From Muribaculaceae bacterium (GTDB lineage: Bacteria > Bacteroidota > Bacteroidia > Bacteroidales > Muribaculaceae), in the NCBI GenBank assembly GCA_022510405.1, contig JAFLTP010000013.1:1-64000 (forward strand): a DNA stretch of 64,000 bases. Direction: 5' to 3'. The number at the start of each line of letters is the position of its first letter. The stretch's first letter is position 1. Below are positions 48,041-60,252 of the stretch, piece by piece. Below the pieces are notes generated by a model that saw only the letters and a program-made list of their open reading frames with translations, did no database searches and was not told the origin of the DNA. A program made the translations under genes and the position numbers.

Positions 48041-50461
48041 TTAATTTTTCTTTAAATTTTTAGTTGTTTTTTTAGTTTTTGCGGTTGTTGGCTTATTTGA
48101 AGGCTCTTTTTTCTTGCCCACAGCAGATTTTGGAGCGCTTTTCTTATCTTTATCACCGCTATCGTCGATTATTTGCTTTACTTCTTCAAAGGTAAGGGCT
48201 GAAGGATCGGTTCCTTTCGGAATTTTATAATTCACCGCCTTTTTGGCTCCTGACGGTTTATAGGCTATATATGGTCCGAATCTACCGTTCAACACTTCCA
48301 ATCCCGGCATCTCCGGGAAAGATTTTATATGTCTGTTAGCCTCTGTTTCCTGCTTTTGGGAAATAAGCTCCTTGGCCTCATCCAATGAAATCGTGAGCGG
48401 ATCCATATCTTTAGGAATTGACACAAACAAAGAACCGATTTTTACATATGGTCCAAAGCGTCCCACCGCGGCAGTCACCGACTCGCCGTTGATTTCGCCT
48501 ATTGTTCTCGGCAATTCGAATAATTTCAAAGCCTCTTCGATGGAAATTGAAGAAATGCTCTGACCTGCCCTCAAACTTGCAAATGTGGGTTTCTCATCTG
48601 ATGAGGAGTCACCTATCTGCACGACGGGACCGAACCTACCTATCTTGACATAAACCGGTTTTCCATTTTGGGGATGTGACCCCAATAGTCTTTCGCCTAT
48701 TTTATGTTCTGTTCGCTTGGAATTGATATTCTCTATTCCGGGGTGAAAATCATCATAAAAGTTTGATATTTCTTTCTGCCATCCCAATTTCCCCTCGGCT
48801 ATGTCATCAAACTTTTCTTCCACCTTGGCGGTGAAATTATAATCGAGTATATCCGGGAATTCGGCCGTGAGAAAATCATTCACTACCATACCTACATCGG
48901 TAGGCACCAACCTACCTTTATCGCTACCGGTATTTTCAGTCTGAGTCTTTTCTGTGATTTTTCCTTTTGAAAGAGAAATCACAAGATACTCCCGCTTCAC
49001 ACCCTCGCTTTCACCTCTTCTCACATAGTCGCGCTGTTGTATGGTGGAGATTGTAGGAGAATAGGTCGAGGGTCGGCCAATGCCCAATTCTTCCATTTTC
49101 TTAACCAAAGAGCCTTCAGAATATCTTGCCGGGGCCTGAGTGAATCTTTGCGCCGCCGTTATCTCACTTGAAATTAGACTTTCGCCTACTGTAAGGGCCG
49201 GAAGTTCTGTAAATTCCTGTTGAAGGGCATTTTCTGTTCTATAGACTTTCAGGAAACCTTCAAATTTCACGACCTCACCTTCCGCCTTGAATCCCGGAAC
49301 CTTATCATCATTTTTACCATCTCCAGGTATCACCTCGATATTGACAGTGGTCTTTTCAATTTCAGCATCAGCCATCTGTGAGGCCACGGACCTACGCCAA
49401 ATCAAATCATATAATTTTTTTTCCTCAGCTGTCCCCTCAATTGTGGTGTCGGTAATATAGGTAGGACGAATGGCTTCGTGTGCTTCCTGGGCACCTTTGC
49501 TGTTGGTGTGGTATTTTCTAATCTTCAAGAAATTCTCACCAATATTGTCGGTGACATATTTCTTTATCGTAGCAAGAGCCATATCGGAAAGATTCGTTGA
49601 ATCTGTTCGCATATATGTAATTTTACCGGCCTCATAAAGCCTTTGAGCTACACTCATAGTACGACTCACTGAGAAACCAAGTTTTCTTGCCGCCTCCTGT
49701 TGCAGTGTGGAAGTAGTGAAGGGAGGATAGGGAGCCCGGAGATGTGGTTTGACGGAAATATCGGACACCTTGAATTCAGCGCCTTTACATATTTCCAGAT
49801 AAGATAAAGCGTCTTCTTTAGAGGATAACCTTTCAGTCACTTCCGCTTTAAATTCTTGTTTCTTTGAATTTGAGAAACTTCCAGTGACACGGTAAAAAGA
49901 TTCAGAAACAAAATTCTGAATTTCCTTTTCCCGTTCACAGATCAATCTTACAGCCACACTTTGCACTCTGCCGGCAGAAAGCGCCGGTTTAATTTTTTTC
50001 CATAAAACGGGGCTTAGCTCGAAACCCACAATTCTATCGAGAATTCTGCGTGCCTGTTGGGCATTAACCCTGTCAATATCTATATGTCTGGGATTTGCGA
50101 TCGCATTTAAGATCGCCGGTTTTGTGATTTCATGAAACACTATTCTACGGGTGGTGAGAGGATCGAGGCCCAACACTTCCGCCAAATGCCAGGCGATAGC
50201 CTCCCCTTCGCGGTCTTCATCGGATGCGAGCCAGACTGTGTCAGCATCTTTTGCCGCCTTTCGGAGCCGTTTCACCAAATCTTGCTTATCCTCCGGGATT
50301 TCATATTGAGGTTCGAAATTATTATCCAAATCGATGCTGAACCCATGTTTGCGGAGGTCGCGGATATGACCGTAACTTGACATCACGGTGTAGTCTTTAC
50401 CGAGAAATTTCTCTATGGTCTTAGCCTTAGCCGGAGATTCTACAATTACGAGATTTTTCAT
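48041..50461 (-). CDS. topA: DNA topoisomerase I
   Basis: The 806-residue enzyme relaxes negative supercoils. The start chosen is the internal Met (residue 62 of the longest frame), where the TOPRIM domain begins MKNLVIVESPAKAKTIEKFL; the extra N-terminal part reads through the divergent gyrB promoter region. Other markers: ASDEDREGEAIAWHL, active Tyr in ITYMRTDSTNLS, and C-terminal repeats of the FGPY.KIG type in place of Cys zinc fingers, ending in a Lys-rich tail. It is divergent from gyrB, which encodes the opposing enzyme. Confidence 0.93.
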   Translation of the reverse strand: MKNLVIVESPAKAKTIEKFLGKDYTVMSSYGHIRDLRKHGFSIDLDNNFEPQYEIPEDKQDLVKRLRKAAKDADTVWLASDEDREGEAIAWHLAEVLGLDPLTTRRIVFHEITKPAILNAIANPRHIDIDRVNAQQARRILDRIVGFELSPVLWKKIKPALSAGRVQSVAVRLICEREKEIQNFVSESFYRVTGSFSNSKKQEFKAEVTERLSSKEDALSYLEICKGAEFKVSDISVKPHLRAPYPPFTTSTLQQEAARKLGFSVSRTMSVAQRLYEAGKITYMRTDSTNLSDMALATIKKYVTDNIGENFLKIRKYHTNSKGAQEAHEAIRPTYITDTTIEGTAEEKKLYDLIWRRSVASQMADAEIEKTTVNIEVIPGDGKNDDKVPGFKAEGEVVKFEGFLKVYRTENALQQEFTELPALTVGESLISSEITAAQRFTQAPARYSEGSLVKKMEELGIGRPSTYSPTISTIQQRDYVRRGESEGVKREYLVISLSKGKITEKTQTENTGSDKGRLVPTDVGMVVNDFLTAEFPDILDYNFTAKVEEKFDDIAEGKLGWQKEISNFYDDFHPGIENINSKRTEHKIGERLLGSHPQNGKPVYVKIGRFGPVVQIGDSSSDEKPTFASLRAGQSISSISIEEALKLFELPRTIGEINGESVTAAVGRFGPYVKIGSLFVSIPKDMDPLTISLDEAKELISQKQETEANRHIKSFPEMPGLEVLNGRFGPYIAYKPSGAKKAVNYKIPKGTDPSALTFEEVKQIIDDSGDKDKKSAPKSAVGKKKEPSNKPTTAKTKKTTKNLKKN

Positions 50462-50551
50462 CTTAGACACTTTTGCGGCAAAATTAACACTTTTTTTGAT
50501 TAACAAGCAATTTAATGAAAAAGTTACATCATTTTCAGAACTCAAGAAAAA

Positions 50552-50586
50552 TAATTTTGCATTACCATTGAATTTCATTAATTTTG
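50552..50586 (+). promoter_or_regulatory. Two candidate promoters for gyrB
   Basis: TAATTTTG occurs at 50552-50559 and 50579-50586, both perfect -7 boxes, in the 189-base region divergent between topA and gyrB. Which is used cannot be told. Confidence 0.55.
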
Positions 50587-50650
50587 TAGTAATAATGCGG
50601 AGGCTTGGCTTGCCGCTGACACAGGTAAAAAAGACAAAATCCAATATTAA

Positions 50651-52630
<1,980 letters not shown>

Positions 52631-52670
52631 TACCGTGAATCTATAAAATGTTAATAATTTGAACGAAAAG

Positions 52671-52705
52671 AGAGTCTCAGTGCAGATATTTTGCAGTGAG
52701 ACTCT
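52671..52705 (+). terminator. gyrB terminator
   Basis: AGAGTCTCA (52671-52679) pairs perfectly with TGAGACTCT (52697-52705), with TGCA-containing interior. It is 40 bases after the gyrB stop. Confidence 0.75.
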
Positions 52706-52780
52706 ACTCTTTAAGAATATTTAATTAATTGTGTATTAATTTATTTGAGCAAAAATTAGGAAAAATCTCAAATCTCTTAT

Positions 52781-52788
52781 TAACTTTG
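52781..52788 (+). promoter_or_regulatory. recA promoter -7 box
   Basis: TAACTTTG matches TAnnTTTG exactly, 68 bases before recA ATG. No clear upstream box was found, and no LexA-like palindrome was seen. Confidence 0.55.
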
Positions 52789-52856
52789 CATCGTGATTAA
52801 ATGCTTTGCATTTCACAACTCAAATCTTATAACTTAAAACTTAAAACAACTATATC

Positions 52857-54050
52857 ATGGCAAAGAAAAAAGCAACCGTAAAAAAAGCTGTCAGAATAAG
52901 CGACGTAGATGAAAAAAAGAAAGCTCTTGAAGTTGCTCTGGCTCACCTTGAAAAAGATTTCGGTTCCGGAGCTATCATGAGGCTGGGCGACAATGCCATT
53001 CAGGATGTAGAAACAATTTCCACAGGCTCCATAGGTCTTGACATAGCCTTAGGGGTGGGGGGAGTGCCCAGGGGAAGAATCACAGAAATTTTCGGCGCGG
53101 AATCTTCCGGTAAAACCACTTTGGCTATTCATATCATAGCTGAAGCTCAAAAACAAGGCGGAGTTTGTGCTATCATAGATGCCGAACATGCATTCGACAG
53201 GTATTATGCCGAGCAGTTGGGTGTGGATATAAATAACCTGTGGATCGCGCAGCCGGACAATGGTGAGCAAGCTTTAGAAATCGCGGAGCAACTTATCAAT
53301 TCGGGAGCGATAGACGTCTTGGTGATCGACTCGGTGGCAGCTTTGACACCGAAGGCTGAAATCGAAGGGGAGATGGGCGACAAAAATGTGGGACTCCAGG
53401 CGAGGTTGATGAGCCAAGCCATGAGAAAACTCACCGGAGCCATAGCACGTACACGCACTTGCTGCATATTCATCAATCAGACCCGTGCCCAGATCGGAAA
53501 TATGTACGGACCGGCGCAAACCACAACAGGCGGTAATGCCCTGAAGTTTTATGCCTCGGTGAGAATGGAGATAACTCCTTCGTCAACTTTAAAGGATTCC
53601 GATGACAAACCTATCGGAAAGCTCACAAAAGTGAAGGTGGTTAAAAATAAGGTGGCACCTCCGTTCCAAAGAGCGGAATTCGATATCATGTTTGGAGAAG
53701 GTATCTCGAAAGCAGGTGAAATTATCGATTACGGGGTTGAGCTCGGAATAATTAAGAAAAGTGGCGCATGGTTCTCCTACGGCGATTCAAAAATCGGTCA
53801 AGGCAAGGAAGGTGTCAGAAGGATGATCAACGATAATCCTGAACTGATGGCTGAACTTGAGGAAAAAATAAGGAAAGCTCTTGCGGAAGATGCCGGCCCG
53901 GCTAAGAAAAACATTAATTCTTTGTTGGCAGCTAAAGCCGCCAAGAAAGATGAAGAAGATGGCTTTTCTTCCGACAATGACGATTTCGAGAGCATTGCTG
54001 CCGATGTCGATGAAGACTTCTTCGAGGAAGACATCGAAATCGAAGAATAA
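52857..54050 (+). CDS. recA: Recombinase A
   Basis: The 397-residue recombinase forms filaments on single-stranded DNA, exchanges strands and triggers SOS cleavage. Markers: [13 protein letters not shown] (Walker A), LVIDSVAAL (Walker B), [12 protein letters not shown]. The C-terminus has a long acidic tail (FEEDIEIEE). Length is some 45 residues over the E. coli protein, which is normal for Bacteroidales. Confidence 0.96.
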   Translation: MAKKKATVKKAVRISDVDEKKKALEVALAHLEKDFGSGAIMRLGDNAIQDVETISTGSIGLDIALGVGGVPRGRITEIFGAESSGKTTLAIHIIAEAQKQGGVCAIIDAEHAFDRYYAEQLGVDINNLWIAQPDNGEQALEIAEQLINSGAIDVLVIDSVAALTPKAEIEGEMGDKNVGLQARLMSQAMRKLTGAIARTRTCCIFINQTRAQIGNMYGPAQTTTGGNALKFYASVRMEITPSSTLKDSDDKPIGKLTKVKVVKNKVAPPFQRAEFDIMFGEGISKAGEIIDYGVELGIIKKSGAWFSYGDSKIGQGKEGVRRMINDNPELMAELEEKIRKALAEDAGPAKKNINSLLAAKAAKKDEEDGFSSDNDDFESIAADVDEDFFEEDIEIEE

Positions 54051-54068
54051 GAAATTTCCCAATAAAAT

Positions 54069-54106
54069 AAATGCGGGCATCAATAGATGTTCCGCATTTT
54101 TTATTT
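54069..54106 (+). terminator. recA terminator
   Basis: AAATGCGG with GCATC/GATGT inside pairs with CCGCATTT (one bulged T), then a T run. It lies just past recA and before the converging flippase gene. Confidence 0.85.
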
Positions 54107-54139
54107 CTTATTCTGCAGGTGTTGGAGGAGGGGAGCTGT

Positions 54140-55669
54140 TCAAACTCTCTGAGGAATACGAGAGGTGAAGCGTCGGATGTAAGAAGAGACCAGGGGAATA
54201 TTTTCGAAATGTCCTATTATTGCGGCATATAAAAGCAGGAGAAGCGTACGAACCAAATAAACAGCCCATAGGGGGAATACTCCATCAATTATCATTCCGA
54301 TTATATAGAAGACCCCTGCCACCACTGTATAAGCACATATTCGTTTTACCTCGTAGGGGAGGGGATAATATTTCCTGCCAAGAAAATAACTCAGCAACAT
54401 CACTAAAAAATAGGCAATCAAAGCACCCCATGCCGATCCCATATATCCGTTGGGAATACCTATAAAGGGAACCAACCAAATGTTGAGGCCGAGCATTATT
54501 CCGAAACATATCAGCGAAAGATACATACCCCAGCGGGTGCGGTCGGTAAGTTTATACCAAAGGGAGAGATTGAAGAATACTCCGAAACATATTTCAGCCA
54601 CCATCATCACGGGAACCACCTGCAAACCTTCCCAATATGACGGAGAGATGAAGTATCTTACGAATGGCAAATAGAACATTACTCCGAGGAATATAAGCCA
54701 ACTGAATATCACGAAATATTTCATTGCGTCGGCATACATCTGTCGGCTGCTTTCTCCAGCCTTTTTGGCCTGGGAAAATATAAAAGGTTCATAAGCGTAA
54801 CGGAATGCCTGGGTGAACATCACCATCACTATGGCTATCTTCATATTCGCACCATAGATACCTATCATGGATCGGGCTGCCTCCTCATCGCTGATAAGAT
54901 AAGGTATGAGCAATTGGCCCATATTCTGGCTCAACATACCGGCTATGGCCAAAATAAGCAATGGCCAACTGTAAGAAAGCATTTGTCTGAGAAGATGCCA
55001 CGAAAAGCGCCATATCCTTCCAATCAATTGAGGCATCAAAAGGAAAAGTATTATATAAGAGGAAAGAATATTGGCTATGAATATCCACCCAATCCCAAAG
55101 GCTTCACCTCCAAGTGGCTGATAAAACCATGAAATAAATCCGGGATTTGATTTCACGATAACCGGACACAATAAAAGGAAAAAGAGATTCAAACCGATAT
55201 TCAGAGCCACGTTTATAAGTTTGAGTCCGGCGAATCTCCAGGATTTGTTTTTGTATCTCAAATATGCGAAAGGAAGGTTGCAGAACGCGTCTACGGCGAC
55301 TGTGGCACCAATCAGCCATACAAACAAAGACCTTTCGGGAAGCTTCAGTCCCGCTGAGATAGGGGAGAGGAATATCGTAAGCAAGATAAGGAAAACCAGA
55401 GAGGTGGTACCAACAGAAATCAGCGATGTCGTGTACACTCTCTCGGGATCTTCTTCCTTGTTGGCGAAGCGGAAGAAACCGGTTTCCATTCCGTAATTAA
55501 GGATAACCAACATCACGGCCGTGACACCATAAAGATAGGTGACGATGCCGTATTCCTCCGTCGGGAAGAGGTAGACATAAAGCGGCACGAGACACCAGTT
55601 GAGGAAGCGTCCTATGATACTGCTCAGGCCATAGACGGCTGTGTCTTTTGCCAGGGACTTTATGCTCAT
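54140..55669 (-). CDS. Oligosaccharide flippase (MATE/Wzx-type)
   Basis: The 509-residue protein has about 12-14 membrane segments through its length, starting MSIKSLAKDTAVYGLSSIIG, the opening of Wzx-like polysaccharide flippases. It moves lipid-linked sugar units across the inner membrane for a surface polysaccharide. The gene is four bases from ruvB on the same strand, so the two are probably co-transcribed though unrelated in function. This pairing is seen in some Bacteroidales to my recollection. Confidence 0.82.
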   Translation of the reverse strand: MSIKSLAKDTAVYGLSSIIGRFLNWCLVPLYVYLFPTEEYGIVTYLYGVTAVMLVILNYGMETGFFRFANKEEDPERVYTTSLISVGTTSLVFLILLTIFLSPISAGLKLPERSLFVWLIGATVAVDAFCNLPFAYLRYKNKSWRFAGLKLINVALNIGLNLFFLLLCPVIVKSNPGFISWFYQPLGGEAFGIGWIFIANILSSYIILFLLMPQLIGRIWRFSWHLLRQMLSYSWPLLILAIAGMLSQNMGQLLIPYLISDEEAARSMIGIYGANMKIAIVMVMFTQAFRYAYEPFIFSQAKKAGESSRQMYADAMKYFVIFSWLIFLGVMFYLPFVRYFISPSYWEGLQVVPVMMVAEICFGVFFNLSLWYKLTDRTRWGMYLSLICFGIMLGLNIWLVPFIGIPNGYMGSAWGALIAYFLVMLLSYFLGRKYYPLPYEVKRICAYTVVAGVFYIIGMIIDGVFPLWAVYLVRTLLLLLYAAIIGHFENIPLVSSYIRRFTSRIPQRV

Positions 55670-55672
55670 TTA

Positions 55673-56707
55673 CTATTGCTCTTCGAAAAGATTGCCGGGT
55701 TTGGAATATCTTTTTCTGTTGAGATGCTTATAAGCCAGATCTGTTACTTCACGACCGCGGGGAGTACGTTTCAAGAAGCCTTCCTTAATAAGGAATGGTT
55801 CATAGACCTCTTCAAGTGTACCCGGATCTTCACCGAGGGCGGTGGCAATCGTGGTGAGACCAACGGGACCTCCTTTGAATTTATCGATAATTGTGAGCAG
55901 GATACGGTTGTCTATTTCATCGAGACCGTAACGGTCGATATTCAAAGCTTCGAGAGCGTGTCGGGCAATCTCAAGATCGATAGCTCCGGTTCCCTTCACC
56001 ATAGCAAAATCTCTTACCCTCCGCAACAGCGCGTTTGCCACACGAGGAGTGCCCCTGCTTCTGAGGGCAATCTCCAAAGCGGCGTCATCTTCAATCTTGA
56101 CGTTGAGCAGACGTGCCGAACGTTTCACGATACCTTGAAGCACGTTATGGTCATAGTATTCAAGGTGGCTGTTGATACCGAAACGTGCCCGTAGAGGGGA
56201 GGTCAGGAGACCGCTTCTTGTGGTTGCTCCAATCAGAGTGAAGGGAGGGATTGTAAGCTGGACGCTTCTTGCTCCGGGTCCTTTGTCAAGAAGAATATCT
56301 ATTTTATAATCTTCCATTGCCGAATAAAGATACTCTTCCACGATGGGATGAAGACGGTGTATCTCGTCGATGAAAAGCACATCCTTTTCCTCGAGACTCA
56401 TAAGGATACCTGCGAGGTCGCCCGGTTTGTCGAGCACGGGACCGGATGTAACTTTGAAACCTACACCCAATTCGTTGGCGATAATGTTTGAAAGAGTGGT
56501 CTTACCCAATCCGGGAGGACCATGGAGCAAGGTGTGGTCGAGTGCCTCGCCACGCATTCTGGCTGCTGCCACAAAAATCCTGAGATTGGAAATGATCTTT
56601 TCCTGACCACTGAAATCATCGAAAACCAAAGGTCGCAGAGCCTTCTCGATATCCTTATCCGATTCCTTGCCTTGACGTTGCCTGATGTCGAAATCTTCTT
56701 CTTGCAT
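55673..56707 (-). CDS. ruvB: Holliday junction helicase RuvB
   Basis: The 344-residue AAA+ motor moves Holliday junctions with RuvA. Markers: [20 protein letters not shown] (Walker A), [11 protein letters not shown] (Walker B), and the sensor-type [17 protein letters not shown]. Length is typical. It reads leftward into the flippase gene. Confidence 0.95.
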   Translation of the reverse strand: MQEEDFDIRQRQGKESDKDIEKALRPLVFDDFSGQEKIISNLRIFVAAARMRGEALDHTLLHGPPGLGKTTLSNIIANELGVGFKVTSGPVLDKPGDLAGILMSLEEKDVLFIDEIHRLHPIVEEYLYSAMEDYKIDILLDKGPGARSVQLTIPPFTLIGATTRSGLLTSPLRARFGINSHLEYYDHNVLQGIVKRSARLLNVKIEDDAALEIALRSRGTPRVANALLRRVRDFAMVKGTGAIDLEIARHALEALNIDRYGLDEIDNRILLTIIDKFKGGPVGLTTIATALGEDPGTLEEVYEPFLIKEGFLKRTPRGREVTDLAYKHLNRKRYSKPGNLFEEQ

Positions 56708-56762
56708 AATGCAAAATTACGATTTTTCGGCCAAACATTGTTTGAGAATCGGGAAATTTTAT

Positions 56763-56770
56763 TAACTTTG
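56763..56770 (+). promoter_or_regulatory. tRNA-Leu promoter -7 box
   Basis: TAACTTTG, a perfect box, 26 bases before the tRNA-Leu 5' end. It lies in the 89-base gap beside ruvB. Confidence 0.6.
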
Positions 56771-56796
56771 CACTTGCGTTACGGAACGCCCTCATT

Positions 56797-56880
56797 GCCC
56801 TGATGGCGGAATTGGTAGACGCGTTGGTCTCAAACACCAATGGGGTTAAACCCGTGCCGGTTCGATCCCGGCTTAGGGCA
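56797..56880 (+). tRNA. tRNA-Leu (CAA)
   Basis: An 84-base class II tRNA: acceptor GCCCTGA/TTAGGGC, anticodon stem TTGGT/ACCAA around CTCAAAC with anticodon CAA, a long variable arm, T arm GCCGG-TTCGATC-CCGGC, and discriminator A. No CCA is encoded. The second mobile element begins directly after it. Confidence 0.92.
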
Positions 56881-56887
56881 CAAAATC

Positions 56888-56936
56888 AGAGAGATAACTT
56901 ACTAAATCACAGTAAATTATCTCTCTTTCTTTTTCT
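56888..56936 (+). terminator. Terminator after tRNA-Leu
   Basis: AGAGAGATAA (56888-56897) pairs with TTATCTCTCT (56917-56926), with further pairing inside, followed by TTCTTTTTCT. Confidence 0.8.
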
Positions 56937-56948
56937 ATAAACCCAAAA

Positions 56949-56967
56949 TTTGGTCACTTTTGGTCAC
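56949..56967. repeat. Tandem TTTGGTCAC repeat, candidate integrase arm site
   Basis: Two copies of TTTGGTCAC at 56949-56957 and 56959-56967, 10-base period. Position between the tRNA and integrase gene fits arm-type sites of the second element. The rest of 56968-57169 is AT-rich and shows nothing definite. Confidence 0.5.
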
Positions 56968-57169
56968 CATTTTATTTTCGTACTGAATTCAGGCTCAATA
57001 AGTTAGCTGTTTTTAACCCTCTCAAAAAAAGGAAACTTTATTCAAGTCTCATCTATTTATTCCGGCTTAAATCAATGGATTAGCAATCTTATAGAACTAA
57101 AAAAAGGTGTCCAACTTTTATGGACACTCAATTCACCTGAAATTTTCACTTTTTTCAGTTTCCTTTTTA

Positions 57170-58525
57170 TCAGAACAACCCATCAGCAGCCACTCTTGCC
57201 ACTTCATCTGCTTTCTCATCCAGAGTTAGTCTAAGGTATTTCCTCAAATTTTCTTTTTTCTTGTGACCGCTAACACTCATTATCTGTTCATCATTGTATT
57301 TATCACTTAAATACATTTGTGTCAAACAGGTTCTCCGGACCGTGTGACATGCTACAAGTTCCCAACGTGATTTGATTGGATAGCCTTCACTGTCATATTC
57401 AAATTTGAGTTTCCCTTTCTTTTCTAAATCCCTTTCAGTTTTGTCCAGTAAAGTTCTTTCCTTGATGCCAAAACTGGGAACAATTGCCACCAAATCATGA
57501 CATATTTCTTTAATGTATCTATTCACAATCTGTCCCGCTATCTTTGGAACCGTGTAATCATACTTTTCCAACAATTCTTTAAGTTCCTTATTTACAATAG
57601 GAATTTCCACCACATCATTGACCTTGTTTTGTTTGATACGAATTACTTTTGTACCCGTCTCCGTACATCTGATACATCCTTTCTCAATTTTACTGAACTG
57701 GTCATATCTTAAAGATGTATAACAACCAATCAGAAACAAATCTCTAACCTGTTCTTTTAATCCTGTAAGTGGAGCTTCATAGATTCCCTTTAATTCTTCT
57801 TTCGTAAGATATATCAACGCCTTCCTGTCATAATCAGTTAAGGTAACTGTTTTCAACCATTTCCTCGCTATCCCATTATTATGAAGTTTCTGCAATTCAG
57901 AAACTGTAATAAGGGTTTTGAATACTCCAATATGGCGATTCTTTGTTTCTCCCATATATTCTTTTTTATTCAGATAATTGATGAAGGTGTGAATCAGAGA
58001 TTGGTCCAACTCATCCCATGTGAAATCATAATTCTTATAACATTCAAGGAATATCCTCTTGAATTGCTGCCAGGATTTCACACTGTTTTTTGAATATGGT
58101 TTCCCTTTCAAATTCAGGATTTCCCCCTTGACTATTCCATCAACATAATTCATGACAAAAGTCTTGACACTCTTTTTCTTCCGTTCCTCCATCTGTCTTT
58201 CAAGTTCTTCATCCTTAATCAGCTGTTCCCTGATTTCTGCCAGAGCAACATTCTTGATTAAAGTTTCCAAACTCTCTTGGGTCAAACGATGCCGCTTCCT
58301 CAAATCCCATACACCAAACTCAATCTCCGCTATTTTCTTACTGTAACCGGTGCGGTCAAGAAAATTGGAAAGTTTCCTTTCTGAAACATAAACTTCGTTC
58401 CATTCTTTAATGTCAACAGGAAGTTGAAGGTTCACCCAGATGGATTTACCTTCAACTTTCAGTCTGGTGTAAAGAGGGGTCTTACCCTCTTTTGAATTGG
58501 TTCTTACTGTCAATCCAAACATCAC
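57170..58525 (-). CDS. Tyrosine integrase of the second element
   Basis: The 451-residue recombinase has an arm-type N-terminal domain (about 1-90), a core-binding domain (about 105-215) and a catalytic domain with Arg in CYTSLRYDQFSKIE, the HTVRR box, GHKKKENLRKYL and its Tyr. Unlike the prophage integrase, the first catalytic Arg is present. It overlaps the preceding HTH gene by four bases, so they are co-expressed, and its 3' end points toward the tRNA, as usual for elements in a tRNA gene. Confidence 0.88.
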   Translation of the reverse strand: MMFGLTVRTNSKEGKTPLYTRLKVEGKSIWVNLQLPVDIKEWNEVYVSERKLSNFLDRTGYSKKIAEIEFGVWDLRKRHRLTQESLETLIKNVALAEIREQLIKDEELERQMEERKKKSVKTFVMNYVDGIVKGEILNLKGKPYSKNSVKSWQQFKRIFLECYKNYDFTWDELDQSLIHTFINYLNKKEYMGETKNRHIGVFKTLITVSELQKLHNNGIARKWLKTVTLTDYDRKALIYLTKEELKGIYEAPLTGLKEQVRDLFLIGCYTSLRYDQFSKIEKGCIRCTETGTKVIRIKQNKVNDVVEIPIVNKELKELLEKYDYTVPKIAGQIVNRYIKEICHDLVAIVPSFGIKERTLLDKTERDLEKKGKLKFEYDSEGYPIKSRWELVACHTVRRTCLTQMYLSDKYNDEQIMSVSGHKKKENLRKYLRLTLDEKADEVARVAADGLF

Positions 58526-58848
58526 GCTACATTTTTAATATAACCATTAACTTCAGCGTCTCTTACATCTTTGAGTGAATAGAGTTTCTTTCTTCCACCT
58601 GTCTGGATAGGGGAAATCACACCTCTTTTCTCCCAAGACAGGAGAGTTGTGTCAGAAATGTTCCATCTCTCACAAAGTTGTCTTGTTGTCAGGTTCTGGT
58701 CAAAGACCACATTCTCGTACATCTTGTCTTGGATTACTTCCTCCATAGATTGTTTCACAATGGATTTGATAAAATACTTTATCCCCTCCATGAAACCACC
58801 CCACTCATTATTATATGGGGTCAGATTTGAAAAATTACTGTTGTTCAT
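58522..58848 (-). CDS. Helix-turn-helix protein, excisionase candidate
   Basis: The 108-residue protein carries LTTRQLCERWNISDTTLLSW followed by EKRGVISPIQTGGRKKLYSL, a MerR/excisionase-type winged helix in the C-terminal part. Residues about 15-50 look like an amphipathic helical region. Co-translation with the integrase suggests it controls excision direction or integrase expression. Confidence 0.72.
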   Translation of the reverse strand: MNNSNFSNLTPYNNEWGGFMEGIKYFIKSIVKQSMEEVIQDKMYENVVFDQNLTTRQLCERWNISDTTLLSWEKRGVISPIQTGGRKKLYSLKDVRDAEVNGYIKNVA

Positions 58849-59081
58849 ATCTATTGTTTTTATAAATTATTTTTCATTCACGGTACAAAATTGATGGATT
58901 TTCAAAATTATGAGGGAACAACCAATATTGGTTAATATGTTTTACCTATCATCAAAAAGTTTCCTTTTGTCTTTGATGACACATGGTCATATTTTTGAAA
59001 CCCTTACATCATAAACATAAGCTCATTTTGAAGAAATCTCCGGATTTTAGCGTTATTTAGCCGTTTTTAGCATTTCAAACT

Positions 59082-59717
59082 TCAACTGACATATCTTTCC
59101 TTCAATTTCCGGAGGGTATTGATAGATGTACCTGTGATTTTTTGGCAATCTTTGAGGGAAACATTGCGTTCCAGCAAATCTATTTCCTTGAAGTATTCCC
59201 GTTTGTAGGTCTTGTCATCCTTACGCCAGTTTACCTTACGACCCACGACACCTCCTTTTGCACGGTAATTCTCATATCCTGCCGCCATTCTTGCCCTTAT
59301 CAATGTTCTCTCCATAGAATTAAACTGGGCAATAATTCCACATACAAGTGAAGCGATCGGATTAACTGACCCGTCAGGCAACAAAGTTTCCAACCCATTT
59401 TGTAAAATGTAAAGGGAAACTCCCAGTTCATTCAGTTCCTCGATGATATTCAGGAAATCACTGGCTCGTCTGGATAACCTTGAACATTCAAAAATCAAAA
59501 TCTTATCTATTTCATTTTCCCTGACATATTCCATCAGTTCCGTCAGTGCCATACGGTCATATATTTTCTTTGCTCCTGAAATCTTTTCAGTAAACTCCTT
59601 TATTACAAGGTATCCGTTTTTCTTGGCGAAGTTTCTCAATGAGAGAAGCTGATGGTCATAGTCTTGCTTTGATGTGGAGACCCGGGCATATATGCAGACT
59701 TTAATTTTTTCTTCCAT
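59082..59717 (-). CDS. Serine recombinase (resolvase/invertase type)
   Basis: The 211-residue protein has the resolvase catalytic domain: VCIYARVSTSKQDYDHQL with catalytic Ser14, an SRLSRR motif in the middle, then NSMERTLIRARMAAGYENYR. The C-terminal HTH is DCQKITGTSINTLRKLKE. It could invert or resolve DNA in the element. No inverted repeat pair for its site was identified. A 233-base gap (58849-59081) precedes the integrase side, with no gene seen. Confidence 0.88.
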   Translation of the reverse strand: MEEKIKVCIYARVSTSKQDYDHQLLSLRNFAKKNGYLVIKEFTEKISGAKKIYDRMALTELMEYVRENEIDKILIFECSRLSRRASDFLNIIEELNELGVSLYILQNGLETLLPDGSVNPIASLVCGIIAQFNSMERTLIRARMAAGYENYRAKGGVVGRKVNWRKDDKTYKREYFKEIDLLERNVSLKDCQKITGTSINTLRKLKERYVS

Positions 59718-59854
59718 AATATTTCGTTTTAATCTAAATGATTATATTGATGCTTGATAAAGAGTGTCAAAAGGTTGTTTCGTAAGATTAAATTGATACT
59801 TTTGACCCTTTTCTTTATTTTGATACTTTTAACCTTAATTTCCGTAATCCGTAA

Positions 59855-60019
59855 TCATTTGTATTCCTCGTAGGCGAGATAAACAGAAACTATAAAGTTG
59901 AGAATGATGGTTATCCCGATACTTGTTCCAATTGGTAGAATTTCAGTCAGCCAATAACCCAGAGCTATTATTCCGCAAACTCCAATTATCAGCAACCCCC
60001 AGGCCATCCATGTTCTCAT
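59855..60019 (-). CDS. Small membrane protein
   Basis: A 54-residue frame (MRTWMAWGLLIIGVCGIIAL, then a second hydrophobic half) has two membrane-like segments. It overlaps the gene upstream of it by four bases in ATGA style, which supports translation. No function known. Confidence 0.5.
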   Translation of the reverse strand: MRTWMAWGLLIIGVCGIIALGYWLTEILPIGTSIGITIILNFIVSVYLAYEEYK

Positions 60020-60216
60020 ACCGCACCTCCCATTCTTTCCTCACGTTGCTGTAATAGAGCGACCATCCTGTCAGCCTTGGCAATTATGTCTTGAAATGAT
60101 AATGGTTTGGTTACTCCGTAGCAATCAACATTTGGTCTGCTTATCAGTGCAAGACATATCTGGAAATGTCTCTCATTCCATTTTTCAGTTCCCTTTTTCT
60201 TTTCGTCAGTTTTCAT
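60016..60216 (-). CDS. Small protein, unknown
   Basis: A 66-residue protein, Lys-rich at the start (MKTDEKKKGTEKWNERHFQI) with an HTH-like second half (LSFQDIIAKADRMVALLQQR). It is joined by overlap to the membrane-protein gene. Perhaps a small regulator. Confidence 0.48.
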   Translation of the reverse strand: MKTDEKKKGTEKWNERHFQICLALISRPNVDCYGVTKPLSFQDIIAKADRMVALLQQREERMGGAV

Positions 60217-60236
60217 ATAAATGGTATTATCTGCTT

Positions 60237-60252
60237 TAATCTTGTAAGATTA
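60237..60252. promoter_or_regulatory. Palindrome shared by the divergent genes
   Basis: TAATCTT-GT-AAGATTA is a perfect inverted repeat (60237-60252). A half of it, GTAAGATTA, recurs at 59782 and GTAAGATTT near 60369. These lie in non-coding DNA (60217-60468 and 59718-59854), so one regulator may bind several sites. Confidence 0.5.

Noticed and set aside
50461..50644. An N-terminal extension of topA by 61 residues
   Set aside because: It would read through the gyrB promoter boxes and precede the conserved MKNLVIVESPAKAK start. The shorter gene is preferred.
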